This document shows, one piece after another, positions 47,066 through 56,957 of a stretch of DNA of 64,000 nt; position 1 is the first letter of the stretch, and the number at the start of each line of letters is the position of its first letter. Below the pieces are notes generated by a model. The model was not told the DNA's origin, made no database searches, and worked only from the letters and a program-made list of their open reading frames with translations. Made by a program: the position numbers and the translations under genes. Source of the DNA: Chlorops oryzae (taxonomy: Eukaryota > Arthropoda > Insecta > Diptera > Chloropidae); NCBI GenBank assembly GCA_020466095.1, contig CM035809.1, positions 24,179,942-24,243,941 of the forward strand. The letters run 5' to 3'.

Positions 47066-48336
47066 TTAAGAAGGGCGAGGAATTAGAGAAAAATTGAGCG
47101 TTTTTTGGTAAACGTACTCGGTTAATCGGTTCGTGCTCGCTTTCCTATATATAAACACGAATGCAAGTCCAAAAGCGAATAAAAATAAGAATTGACGATC
47201 AACAATTGTCGAGTGTAAAAGGCCTCATTAAAATTGTGTTTTGGTGGAACTATCGATTATTATTTTTATCGATCTGTATACAAGCTATACGCTATTTACA
47301 CGCTAACATATTTCGATCATGAAAAAAATTTTCGTAGGGAGGAGCAATGGGCATGATTTGGGCGCGTTTGTTCAATACCCATGCCTGACTTAGGCTTGAA
47401 CGTGAGACTTTTCGCTATTTGGGCGCGGTCTGGGCGTGCTTTGGGCGCGTTGAAATAGTCTATTTGAAAATTTTGGGCGGGCAAAATAAATGGGATATAT
47501 TTTTACTCGGTTCGGATCCGATATCTAGAGCATGCCCGTATAATCCACTTTTCATCCATTCGTTAAAGATTTCGCAGATTCATTTGAATCCAGAATTCTT
47601 GAAAGCTCAACCGGAATCGCAGATTTTTCTTAAAGTCAGTCCTTAGGTTCCCATACGTGATCACTGATCAGTTGGCAGAACAGCCGGAAAGGGGCTGTCC
47701 ATTAATTACGTAAGGGCGATTTTGACCATATTTGACCCCCCCCCCCCCCCCTCCCCAACGTAAGCATACTTTAGTATAAATCAGACACCCTTTATAAGCA
47801 GGCGTAAGATTTTTCGAACCCCCCCCCCCCCCCGCCCCCCCGCCCCCCACCCTTTTATTCTTACGCAATTAATGGACAGCCCCAAACGATATCGCCGAAG
47901 CCGAATAAAATTATATCAGAGTCAAGAATAACCATTATTCGAGAACCACAATGGTTACAGCAATCCACTGCAAGCCAATTTCAATCAATGAGCTCCAAAG
48001 CAAGAAACTGAGACCCTAAAGTCGGTCGTTAAACTTCCCAGCAATATTGCCAGTTTAGCGGTATCTCCGCGGAGTTATAAAGACATTAATGATCTTTAGT
48101 GGAGTTTTTTGCCAGAAAAGTGGTCAGGGAAATTCTTACGGGACTTCATGGGTCAAAATTATTGTTTTTATAACAACTTCTAATTAAATTATAATGAATT
48201 TTTGCCGTGTTTAACGGGATATCCCGCAAAAACAAAAACAACTGGCAACAGTGCTTTCCAGCGTGCTGGAATAGTCCCGATCTTGAAGCGTATTCAAGGA
48301 CCATTTGTAGCACAATACACAAACTCATTGGGAAGT
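47066..48336. repeat. Module-leading duplicated block (copy C)
   Basis: Equivalent to 37021-38023 and 51293-52209. It contains the inserted poly-C MITE at 47691-47883, which the other copies lack. Confidence 0.75.
47691..47883. mobile_element. MITE with GGGGCTGTCCATTAATTACG ends and poly-C tracts
   Basis: 193 bp with 24-bp inverted ends, flanked by AAA on both sides. Paralogous sites (about 37545 and 51730) lack it. Two C-runs on one strand (47738-47754 and 47820-47850) make it the only strongly G/C-rich patch in the module. The superfamily is uncertain. Confidence 0.8.
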
Positions 48337-48516
48337 ATGACTATTGAAAGCCAATCAGGATCTCATAGATTAGATACAAAATCTTCGAAGACTGCTCCCC
48401 GACGAATGCTGTACGTTCGCGCAATAGTAACAACGTCAGCATTAGCAATAGTAAATTCTCCCGATGAGTCTTCGATTAAGGTCTATCGGTATTTTAATGG
48501 AGAAGGCTATGTTTAA
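48337..48516 (+). pseudogene. Module ORF copy C, nonsense-truncated
   Basis: Same frame as 38024 and 52210 (MTIESQSGSHRLDT...), but TTA has become TAA after 'NGEGYV', ending the frame at 48516. The downstream homologous frame (48568-48756) is separated by this stop and by further changes. The minus-strand partner gene is missing in this module. Confidence 0.5.
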
Positions 48517-48598
48517 GATGGAACCGAAAGAGAAAACAATAACTCTTCTGGATTTTATACCGTTATCGTGACGAGCAACAAAACGCTTTTAATCTATA

Positions 48599-48786
48599 CC
48601 CAACGACCAACAGTGCCTACCGCCTACAAAGTATACGAGACTGTAAGCGACGTGAATATTAATAGCTACAAGAATATTTATAGATACGAGATTATAGGTG
48701 AACTTCCCACCAATAGCTTACAAAGTATACGAGACTGTAAGCGACCTGAATATTAATAGCTACAAGAATATTTATAGATACGAGAG
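48599..48786 (+). mobile_element. Truncated copy of the 94-bp-repeat TIR element
   Basis: The left end CCCAACGACCAACAGTGCC and about 1.5 repeat units are present, cut off at about 48786 where a different element begins. The right end is absent. Confidence 0.7.
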
Positions 48787-48791
48787 CTTAA

Positions 48792-49347
48792 AGCTGCAAT
48801 CATTCATGGCATAAAACGGCATAACATAACATAATATAACATAAAATAACATAAGCGCTTTTTGAGTAGTCAGTGAAGACATAAGAGCACAGAAGAGCAC
48901 AGAAGAGACAATGTTGCAATTTGCGCACATTGCGCGAAAAGGGGGAAAAAATTATTTCCACAATTTCTCAAGAAATAATCAACGAGCGCTTGTAATCAGT
49001 TCGAGACATGCCGAAAAGTAATAAAATATATTTTGCTTTAATAAAAAATTATATGCTTAATACTATTTTAATATATTACAACATTAGTAATTGTGGCTTT
49101 TCGAGATTTTCATAAAAAGGGCAAATATGTCATCTTTGGGAAGGAGTTGGCAGCACAAATTCAAATCAGCTGGCTCGAACTTACATAAGACGGCATAAGA
49201 AAAATCTGTTTTCTACAGCTTCTTCTGTTCTGTTATGTTATGTTATGCCATCACTGACCATTTGCATACAACATGTATTGAATAGATAGAACCAGCTGAT
49301 TATGCTATGTTATGTTATGCCGTCTTATGCCATGAATGATTGCAGCT
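48792..49347. mobile_element. TIR element with 38-bp ends, TAA target site
   Basis: 556 bp starting AGCTGCAATCATTCATGGCA and ending with its inverse. The inverted arms continue for about 38 bp and are rich in ATAACATAAC. TAA flanks both sides (48789-48791 and 49348-49350), as for PIF/Harbinger-type target duplications, though this is a weak basis for classification. It sits at the truncation point of module C. Confidence 0.75.
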
Positions 49348-49390
49348 TAAGGCTTCCGCTATGGAATGAGAGTATTCTGATAGTATCGAT

Positions 49391-50654
49391 TAGTGATGGT
49401 CGATACTGATACGATAGTATCGGGTATCGATACTTTTGGGGCGATACTATCGAAATTTGGCATCGATTCTTTCGCAACGCGATACTTACTAGTATCGATA
49501 CTTGGAGACTTCATTTAGAGTATTAATATATTAATAGAATTCTGTCTGAATTGGGTACTCGTTGGAACATCTGTTCCTTGCGAAAGACTTTTTTCAATGG
49601 CGGCTTTAATAATGAATGAGTGCGGAAATTGACTTTCGCCAGAGCATTTGAAAAGAAGAATTTTCCTTGCTGCTCTGAACCAACAATATTGGTTTTCTCA
49701 ATAATAGACCAATTCACAGTTCATGCTAATTTAAGGTTTAATATGCTAATTTGCTTTTTTTTCGGTTTTTCATTAAAACTGCTCAAAATACTGTACATAA
49801 TTTGCATATATAATACATACATTTCAAATACATACCCTGAACATATAATATATTTTAAGTATTTCATATTTTTTTAATATCTTTAGAAATTGTATTACGA
49901 TCATCGTAATGATAATGCGGGTAAGGAAGAGTTTAGCCTATAATTGCGCTTCAAAGCACTTATTTACACAGGGGAGCGGATATAAAAATGGGTATCGTTT
50001 TATTCGATACTATATCTTGGTATCGATTCCATTAGCCGCGATATGCGGTCCATAGACAGTGATTCTGAATCACCGATCAGCACTGTACATGTTTGATCCG
50101 TGCTCTGCCACACATTCGATTCAAATTCCTGTATTCGTTCATTTTTCTGTTGCTGTCGTGGATTAAGGTGCGCTTGTCTCTTTCGGCAAAATTTCCAGTT
50201 TCAGCCATCAATAGGACAATTTTTGGAAAAAAAATTATGAAAATAATATGAAACATTTAAGAATGCTCAAAAGCATTCAACCCAAAGTACGAAACCCTTA
50301 AAAGAGAATTTATATTACATTTTTATATATTTTTAAGCTTGAATGCTTGCATCCGCGGACATGTTAACTGCTCGACACTTTCAAAATAATGAGTTTTGCA
50401 CACATACACACGTCGCAGATACACGATTCATGCCATGATTTCTAAAATTTTCATCATCACGGAATGATCGGCGATTCACGAAAATTCGTGTCAGTGTGCT
50501 GCACACTACTTTAGTTTCACTAACACATACAAGCTGATCGGTGATTCAGATTCACTGTTTATGGACCGCAATAGTATCGTTGTATCGATACTGAATGGAC
50601 TTGAGTATCGCGATACCCAAGTATCGATACTGGTTTCGGATTTGCCCATCACTA
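49391..50654. mobile_element. hAT element with TAGTGATGG ends and nested insert
   Basis: 1264 bp between TAGTGATGG and its inverse. Perfect 8-bp duplication GTATCGAT (49383-49390 and 50655-50662). The uninterrupted site is present at about 34996-35005. Subterminal regions are dense in GTATCGATAC. It is itself interrupted by the element at 50045-50569. No transposase is seen. Confidence 0.9.
50045..50569. mobile_element. Nested TIR element inside the hAT element
   Basis: 525 bp with inverted ends of about 37 bp starting GCGGTCCATAGACAGTGATT. It lies within the hAT element at 49391-50654, so it is the later insertion, or an internal foldback part of it. The target duplication is unclear. Confidence 0.7.
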
Positions 50655-50678
50655 GTATCGATATACATAGCTCCCAAT

Positions 50679-51125
50679 CAATGATGCCAGATTTTATCGA
50701 TAAAAAAAACCCTCATATATTGGAAAAAAAACCCACTTTTCCCCATTTTCAAAATCTAAAAACCCATAATGATTTTTTGAAAATATGGGCGTACCGATTT
50801 CAAAATTGAACATTGGATTTAAACACAATATTTTGATATTTTATTTTATTTTATCAAGAAAATAACAAAAAATAAAAGTAACTTAAAATTCCAGTCTTAT
50901 TTATGACTTAAAAAAAAAAACAAGTTGCTTTACAACACTTAGGGAACACGCGACTAGATACAGCAAAAAGAGTCATGCATGGTACTGGAAGAGGGAAACA
51001 CGATTTTCATTCTCAAAGTAGTAAATATACCTTAAATGTAGTGCATAAATTTCGATTTAAAATTACCCATACTTTTCCCCATGTCACGATATTTGAGTGA
51101 AAAAGCCCACAATCTGGCATCACTG
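50679..51125. mobile_element. hAT MITE with CARTGATGCCAGATT ends
   Basis: 447 bp. Perfect 8-bp duplication CTCCCAAT (50671-50678 and 51126-51133). The paralogous site at 35010-35020 has one copy and no insert. It is only 16 bp from the preceding hAT element's target duplication. Noncoding. Confidence 0.92.
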
Positions 51126-51148
51126 CTCCCAATCGGTGTGACCATTGT

Positions 51149-51358
51149 GGCCTTTTACACTAGTCAATTATTTACCACAATTCTCCCTTTCGGGGAAGTG
51201 AAAGGCGAGGAAGTAGAGAAAAATCGAGCGTTTTTTGGTAAAACGTACTCGGTTAATCGGTTCGTGCTCGCTTTCCTATATATATAAACACGAATGCAAG
51301 TCCAAAAGCGAATAAAAATAAGAATTGACGATCAACAATTGTCGAGTGTAAAAGGCCT
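51149..51358. mobile_element. MITE with GGCCTTTTACACTAGT ends, uninterrupted copy
   Basis: About 210 bp with inverted ends. The left end is GGCCTTTTACACTAGTCAAT and the right is the inverse of GAGGCCTTTTACACTCGACA. It is the reference for the split copy at 35036-37095. Confidence 0.7.
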
Positions 51359-52071
51359 CATTAAAATTGTGTTTTGGTGGAACTATCGATTATTATTTTT
51401 ATCGATCTGTATACAAGCTATACGCTATTTACACGCTAACATATTTCGATCATGAAAAAAATTTTCGTAGGGAGGAGCAATGGGCATGATTTGGGCGCGT
51501 TTGTTCAATACCAATGCCTGACTTAGGCTTGAACGTGAGACTTTTCGCTATTTGGGCGCGGTCTGGGCGTGCTTTGGGGGCGTTGAAAGAGTCTAAATCC
51601 ACTTTTCATCCATTCGTTATAGATTACGCAGATTCAATTGAATCCAGAAATCTTGAAAGCTCCACCGGAATCGCAGATTTTTCTTGAAGTCATTCTTCAC
51701 GTTCCCATACGTGATCACTGATCAGCCGGAAGGAAAATCGCCAAAGCCGATAAAAAATTATATCAGAGTCAAGAATCTATATATATTGCTTTAACAAGAA
51801 GAAACCTCAACGTCCAGCATAAATCCAACAATGGTTACAGTAATCCACTGCAAGCCAATTTCAATCAATGAGCTCCAAAGCAAGAAACTGAGACCCTAAA
51901 GTCGGTCGTTAAACTTCCCAGCAATATTGCCAGTTAAGCGGGATCTCCGCGGAGTTATAAAGACATTAATGATCTTTAGTGGAGTTTTTGGCCAGAAAAG
52001 TGGTCAGGGAATTTTTACGGGACCTCATGGGTCAAAGCTAATTTTTTTTTGAATAACTTCTAATTATTATA

Positions 52072-52734
52072 ATGAATTTTTGCCATGTTTGGCGGGATAT
52101 CCCGCTAACAAAAACTGGCAATAGTGCTTCCCAGCGTGCTGGAATTGTCCCGATCTTGAAGCGTATTCAAGGAGCATTTGTGGCACAATACACAAACTCA
52201 TTGGGAAGTATGACTATTGAAAGCCAATCAGGATCTCATAGATTAGATACAAAATCTTCGAAGACTGCTCCCCGACGAATGCTGTACGTTCGCGCAACAG
52301 CAACAACGTCAGCATTAGCAATAGTAAATTCTCCCGATGAGTCTTCGATTAAGGTCTATCGGTATTTTAATGGAGAAGGCTATGTTTTAGATGGAACCGA
52401 AAGAGAAAACAATGACTCTTCTGGATTTCATACCGTTATCGTGACGAGCAACAAAACGCTTTTAATCTATACCCAACGACCAACAGTGCCTACCGCCTAC
52501 AAAGTATACGAGCTTGTAAGCGACCTGAGTATTAATAGCTACACGAATATTAATAGATACGAGATTGTAGGCGAACTTCCCACCGATAGCTTACTTTATG
52601 TGGTGATGGTAGGCGTTTACTCTACAAATTTGCCACGCTCGAAAAAAAAGTATACTAGGATGGTATATGAGGTCGTATGCATTACCGCCTACAGCCTACA
52701 AAACATGTTACGGTACTGCCTACATAAGCAGTAG
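52072..52734 (+). CDS. Hypothetical plus-strand module ORF, copy D
   Basis: Longest copy, 220 codons from ATG 52072, or 175 codons from the conserved ATG at 52210. Codons up to about 52471 are module DNA shared with copies B and C; the rest is read from the inserted TIR element, including its single 94-bp unit. In copy B the upstream extension has an in-frame stop (GAT TAA), so the shared start is more credible. No domain is recognised. It ends 189 bp from the convergent gene at 52923. Confidence 0.35.
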   Translation: MNFCHVWRDIPLTKTGNSASQRAGIVPILKRIQGAFVAQYTNSLGSMTIESQSGSHRLDTKSSKTAPRRMLYVRATATTSALAIVNSPDESSIKVYRYFNGEGYVLDGTERENNDSSGFHTVIVTSNKTLLIYTQRPTVPTAYKVYELVSDLSINSYTNINRYEIVGELPTDSLLYVVMVGVYSTNLPRSKKKYTRMVYEVVCITAYSLQNMLRYCLHKQ

Positions 52735-52754
52735 GCGGAATTTTGGACGCTGGG
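52472..52754 (+). mobile_element. Unexpanded TIR element with one 94-bp unit
   Basis: 283 bp, TA at both flanks, same ends as 38286-41238. It is in the same position relative to both neighbouring genes, so the insertion predates the segmental duplication. Confidence 0.8.
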
Positions 52755-52922
52755 TATTAACTTTTGACATTGTTGGAAGATAAGGAAATGAAAGAAAAAC
52801 GCGATCTTTTACCTTTTGAATATATACATTTATTTCAATTATGGGAACTCAAAGAAAAGAGGGAACACTTCCAACACCCCTGTACCCATTTCAGTAATAA
52901 GAAATTATTTTAAAAATGAGCT

Positions 52923-53723
52923 TTAAGAAGTTTGACCAAAAAGCTTATGGATGTAAGTGTATTCAGGATGCTTGAGATCAAAGGTTATTGACCACAGTTT
53001 GAGATCGTCTTCCTTCAGATTTAATTTCTCGAAGAATGCCAAACGTTTTTCCTGTGAAATAGTGGATGAATGATAGAAGAGTCGAAAAACCGAAAGCATG
53101 CTACGCTTGTAAGTTGAATCGCACGGTAGGTCATTCAATATTGCTTCTGCGTGATAAATTAATAAATAATCAAAAAGCGCCTTGACAAAGCCGCCATATT
53201 TAGTCCCGGCGGGCAACATAGCGAAATATTCTACATTCATGTGTTCTTTTTTAAAGTTATCGAATGATGCTCCTGGCTTAACTCTTATGTCGGATATTTG
53301 GGGATACTTGATCAAGACATCGCAGACGTAATCGACAAATATTAAGCCCAAACAAAACGTTAAAGCTGCTTCATCGTCTGCATGACATCGATATTTTTTC
53401 AGCAAATTGTCACAACTCTTGAACTGATTGTATTCTATTGAGGCCTCCTCATTTAATACGAATAAAACAGTTTTTACAAGGAATTTCAATTCCTTTTTCA
53501 AACGTTGTGGATTGCTTTCGATCAATTGAAGTCTCTTTAACATGGTTTCTGGTTCGAATTTTCCATAGAGATCAGCCATATAACATATGGTTGCGGGATG
53601 GTATAGTTCCGCCTTCAGTTCTGGATAACGTTCTGCATCTTTATTTGCAATCTCCAGACTTTTTGATAAAGCATCAGAAACTTTGAGACCATAGTTCATG
53701 TTTTGTCCGGTTTTAACCTTCAT
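52923..53723 (-). CDS. Unrecognised gene family, copy D (intact)
   Basis: One open frame of 266 codons from ATG 53721-53723 (MKVKTGQNMNYGLKV...), or 258 from ATG 53697-53699. It is closest to copy B. Relative to B it has in-frame indels (B has 'EEASRDLQYNQF', D has 'EEASIEYNQF') and many replacements in residues about 90-210, but nearly identical N- and C-terminal parts. An inverted AATAAA is at 52829-52834, 89 bases past the stop. The same CCTTGCAG acceptor-like sequence precedes the ATG. Function unknown; no signal peptide or membrane helix is seen. Confidence 0.7.
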   Translation of the reverse strand: MKVKTGQNMNYGLKVSDALSKSLEIANKDAERYPELKAELYHPATICYMADLYGKFEPETMLKRLQLIESNPQRLKKELKFLVKTVLFVLNEEASIEYNQFKSCDNLLKKYRCHADDEAALTFCLGLIFVDYVCDVLIKYPQISDIRVKPGASFDNFKKEHMNVEYFAMLPAGTKYGGFVKALFDYLLIYHAEAILNDLPCDSTYKRSMLSVFRLFYHSSTISQEKRLAFFEKLNLKEDDLKLWSITFDLKHPEYTYIHKLFGQTS

Positions 53724-53734
53724 TTCCTGCAAGG

Positions 53735-54370
53735 AGGACAGTGCTGATTATTAAAAGAAGTAACACTTGGGTTATTGTGGATGTGACTAATCGTATTTGG
53801 CAATATTTCATTCCATAAAGGCTATAATTTAGTAATTTCTATATCTTGATTTAAAAAAAAGGTCCCCAAGGGGCCATAAGTCGTCTGCTTTTAGAGTAGT
53901 TGAATACGGGAGTGGTTCTAATAAGGCGGCTCACTGCTTTAAAAAAATATTGCATCTGAACACATTGGCTGTGAAATTTTCGAGCTATTAGCATTGGTAT
54001 ATTTGTGCCCGGTCGGGGAGTAGTTGGCAATTACTGCAGGGTATCGAGAGCAGTCGCAATTACTGCAGGGTATCGAGACTGTAGCGTTTTGACGACACAC
54101 AGTGTAACGTATGCGGCCAAAAATCAAAAAAATTTCGATGTTTGAATTGTTCCAAAATTTTTAAGTCTTTTAATGCACAATATTTTGGCTAAAAAGGAAT
54201 ACAAATTTATTTTTTCGATATTACAAACCGTTTCGTTATAATGAGGTTTCAAAGATGCGTTTTCTTCAAATAGCTTTGTAGCTTTTTTTAATTGTTTTCC
54301 TACCTTTATGCATGAAATTCAAGTGTAAAATCTTTACTTTCTTGGAGTATTACTGTTTTTGTTAATATAA
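53735..54370. other. Duplicated noncoding tract upstream of copy D
   Basis: Matches 42240-42545 and 43278-43580. It lacks the 730-bp insertion found at 42546-43275, and so provides its empty site. Any 5' exon of the gene family should lie here. Confidence 0.5.
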
Positions 54371-54538
54371 GGGGTATTCACAAAGGCGTCGGCAAATAGG
54401 AATATTGGAAAATCGGAATATTTTAACTGCTTAAAAAGTTGTGCAAGATACAAAAAAAAAGTTTAAAAAATTTTTAAGAAGTCGCAATTTGCTGATTTTC
54501 TGACTTTCCAACGTTTTTAACACGCCTTTGAGAATACC
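54371..54538. mobile_element. MITE with GGGGTATTCACAAAGGCG ends (decayed right end)
   Basis: Same family as the intact 160-bp copy at 60959-61118 and a left-truncated copy near 43580-43727. The right end is degenerate. Noncoding; a 109-codon minus-strand ORF (54474-54803) reads partly through it. Confidence 0.65.
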
Positions 54539-54539
54539 T

Positions 54540-55210
54540 GACCTCTATTGTATTTCTTATATTTGAAACATACGATTTTAAATAGACATTGGAAACGCTC
54601 TTAAAAAATTGTGAAAGGTTTTTCTTTTGCTGAAAATACAAGAGTTTATTATTTTTTAGCATTTTACTATTTAAATCAACTTCCTCCATTTTTTCTTTTG
54701 CGGTTTCGAATGCATCATTTATATTTTGAATACATTTTCTATATTTCGTATCCTTTTTGAATGAAAGGTTTTTGCGTCTTATTTCCAAAAATTTCTTAGA
54801 CATATTGGGTACTAAATTAAAGGAAATCGATTGAGGACTTTGGAAAAAGTAAAGATATATATATATTTATATATACGATTGCTTTACTTACTGTCTCCAC
54901 TTGTTCCGCTTAAGTGCAAAATTCTTGAAGTTATGGGCAAAAATAGCTTTGGTTTGTATGGGAAGTGGGCGTGGCGGATTTTTTTATTTTTCTAAAAATT
55001 TCTTAATTTAATTGAAATGAACCTCGATGCCAAATTTCATTGTTCTAGCACAACTCCTTCTATTTTTGACCAAGAAATGTATGGGGACGTTACACTGTGC
55101 AACATCGTTTAATCTCTCTGTCTCGCTCTCCCTCTATCACTCTGTATCTCTCTCCCTCTATCTCTCTCTCTCTCTCTTTCTCCATCATTCTCTTTAAAAC
55201 GCACGAATTA
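54540..55210. other. Duplicated noncoding tract
   Basis: The minus-strand ORF 54474-54803 (MSKKFLEIRRKNLSFKKDTK...) is Lys/Asn-rich and unsupported by its counterpart near 43730-44690, which is broken by insertions. 54900-55200 matches 45470-45800, with a CT-rich run instead of the pure (TC)n. Confidence 0.4.
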
Positions 55211-55218
55211 CTCTAGGA

Positions 55219-56408
55219 CAGAGACCTCCACGCCATAGAAAAATTTTTCTCGCTCACTTCACACGTATGCCTTACAGTGCTGTCGAAATGCTACTATAGT
55301 AGTTTTTTTGCTCCTTTTTGTCTTGCCGTACTACTTTACTACTCCTTTCGCTTACGTACTACTATTTGGTTGTAAATAAATTTTGTAACAGCTTCTTTGT
55401 GCGGTGCAAATTAGCTATCTGGCAAGCCTATATATAAGTACGGTGACGATAAATTGAAATTGAAAAACAGAACAAAGATTTTATTTTAGTCTTCAACTTG
55501 GTTTATTTAAATCTTTTACGAGGTTGTCATAGAACGTATCTTTCAATTTTTTTGGACATTTTCGCTATTTTCCACTAAAAAAAAACACGCAGAACAAGTG
55601 CCTAAAAAACAGAACACCTCTGCTAAAAACATATATGACGGTCACCATAACTATAAGCAACGAAAGAGTGTAAATTTTTTCATACAAAATTACATTCTTT
55701 CATTTTGTAGCCTTCTTGGTTTACGAGTTTTCGACGTTTTTAAACGATAACCCCTACCTAGTTTTTTTTTCTTCTATTGCTTAAAAACTCCTTTTTTTAA
55801 TATACTCCTTTTATTTTATAAAAACTACTATTTAAAAACCATTTTGCTACTTTATCAGATACAAAAACGACAGCACTGATGCCTTACGCTCTTTCTTTAG
55901 TCGGTAGCAATCGCCCGACGAAAACACTTCGAGCGGATCTGCGCAACCTTTTTTTAAAAAACACTTAAAAAATATTTTATCAAAATGGAATGCAAAGCCT
56001 ACATTATGATCCCAAATGCTTTTGAGAAATTTCTTTAAGGCTTTTGTCGTTTTTCCCATCAACTTATTTTTGTGAACAAATATTTTCAGATTTGAAATAC
56101 ATTTGTTCAAAGCAGCGCAAAACATTTAAAAAGTATTCTTTTGATAAGAAATTGTGGCGGTGTGGTAGACATTGAAAAATGCATTGAACATGACACCTTT
56201 ATATAGCCGAATATTTGTTATTTGTTAAGTTTTTCCACGCTAGTAATCTTATATTTCATTGATTTATGAAAACTATTTTATTTTTTACTAACAAGTTATG
56301 GAAACTCAAAACTTTATTGAGCGCACGCAATTAGTGTTGAAATTTTTTTCAGCGCATTCGCCCTCTTGCTCACTAACACAAATGCCTTTCCCATTTTGGA
56401 GATGCCTG
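55219..56408. mobile_element. hAT element, host of a nested hAT
   Basis: 1190 bp starting CAGAGACCTCC and ending with the inverse of CAGGCATCTCC. Perfect 8-bp duplication CTCTAGGA (55211-55218 and 56409-56416). The empty site at about 45811 has a single CTCTAGGA. Without its insert the element is about 580 bp. A 92-codon minus-strand ORF (55847-56125) inside it shows no recognisable transposase motif. Confidence 0.88.
55275..55878. mobile_element. hAT MITE nested inside the preceding hAT element
   Basis: 604 bp with CAGTGCTGTCG ends. Perfect 8-bp duplication ATGCCTTA (55267-55274 and 55879-55886), only 48 bp inside the left end of the host element. Noncoding, with many CTACTA/TAGTAG motifs. 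Confidence 0.92.
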
Positions 56409-56440
56409 CTCTAGGACTATTGGACCTTGGCCCTATGTAC

Positions 56441-56602
56441 GAGGCCATTTACACGTTAAGACATTTCGATAATGAAACACACTTTTTGTGGGCTGAGGAC
56501 GCACGGGGATGTGGTGTGGTAGCGCTTTCCTCTCTTCCTCCTGCCTCCCTTGCCTACGAAAATTTGTTTCATTATCGAAATGTCTTAACGTGTAAATAGC
56601 GT
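56441..56602. mobile_element. Long-TIR MITE, second copy
   Basis: Same family as 46191-46353 (GAGGCCATTTACACGTTAAG end). The right end is slightly diverged (inverse of CGCTATTTACACG). It inserted into a site that is empty at about 45838. Confidence 0.75.
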
Positions 56603-56957
56603 GTACGATTGAAAAAAGCGATTCGACTGAATTTAAGAGATAAAAATTTTTTTCAAACGCAATCAGTGAGAAATTTAATATGGGGATTCCCCCTTAACAA
56701 ATTAAGTGTATGTACTTACATTAATCAGGAAATTCAAGACTTCTATTTCCAAATCATCCATTTTCCATATGTTTTTGCAATTATACTCAGTATAGTCACA
56801 GTTGAAAAGTAATACTTGGCTGAAAGCTTATCGATCCGAACGTAACCCCAAAACACAATTGTAATTCCGTTAAAATCCTTTCTAGGAATGGAGAATAAAC
56901 ATCGATACATCAAACACCGATATTTTTAAAACGATATATTGAAAATCTCTACTCTAA

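Noticed and set aside
47668..47868. Gly-rich 66-codon ORF
   Set aside because: It is the translation of the G/C homopolymer runs in the MITE at 47691-47883.
54474..54803. 109-codon Lys-rich minus-strand ORF as a gene
   Set aside because: Its C-terminal part lies in a MITE, and the paralogous region near 43.7-44.7 kb does not preserve the frame.
55847..56125. 92-codon minus-strand ORF as a hAT transposase fragment
   Set aside because: No recognisable hAT motif and it overlaps the nested element's border, so it is reported only as part of the element.
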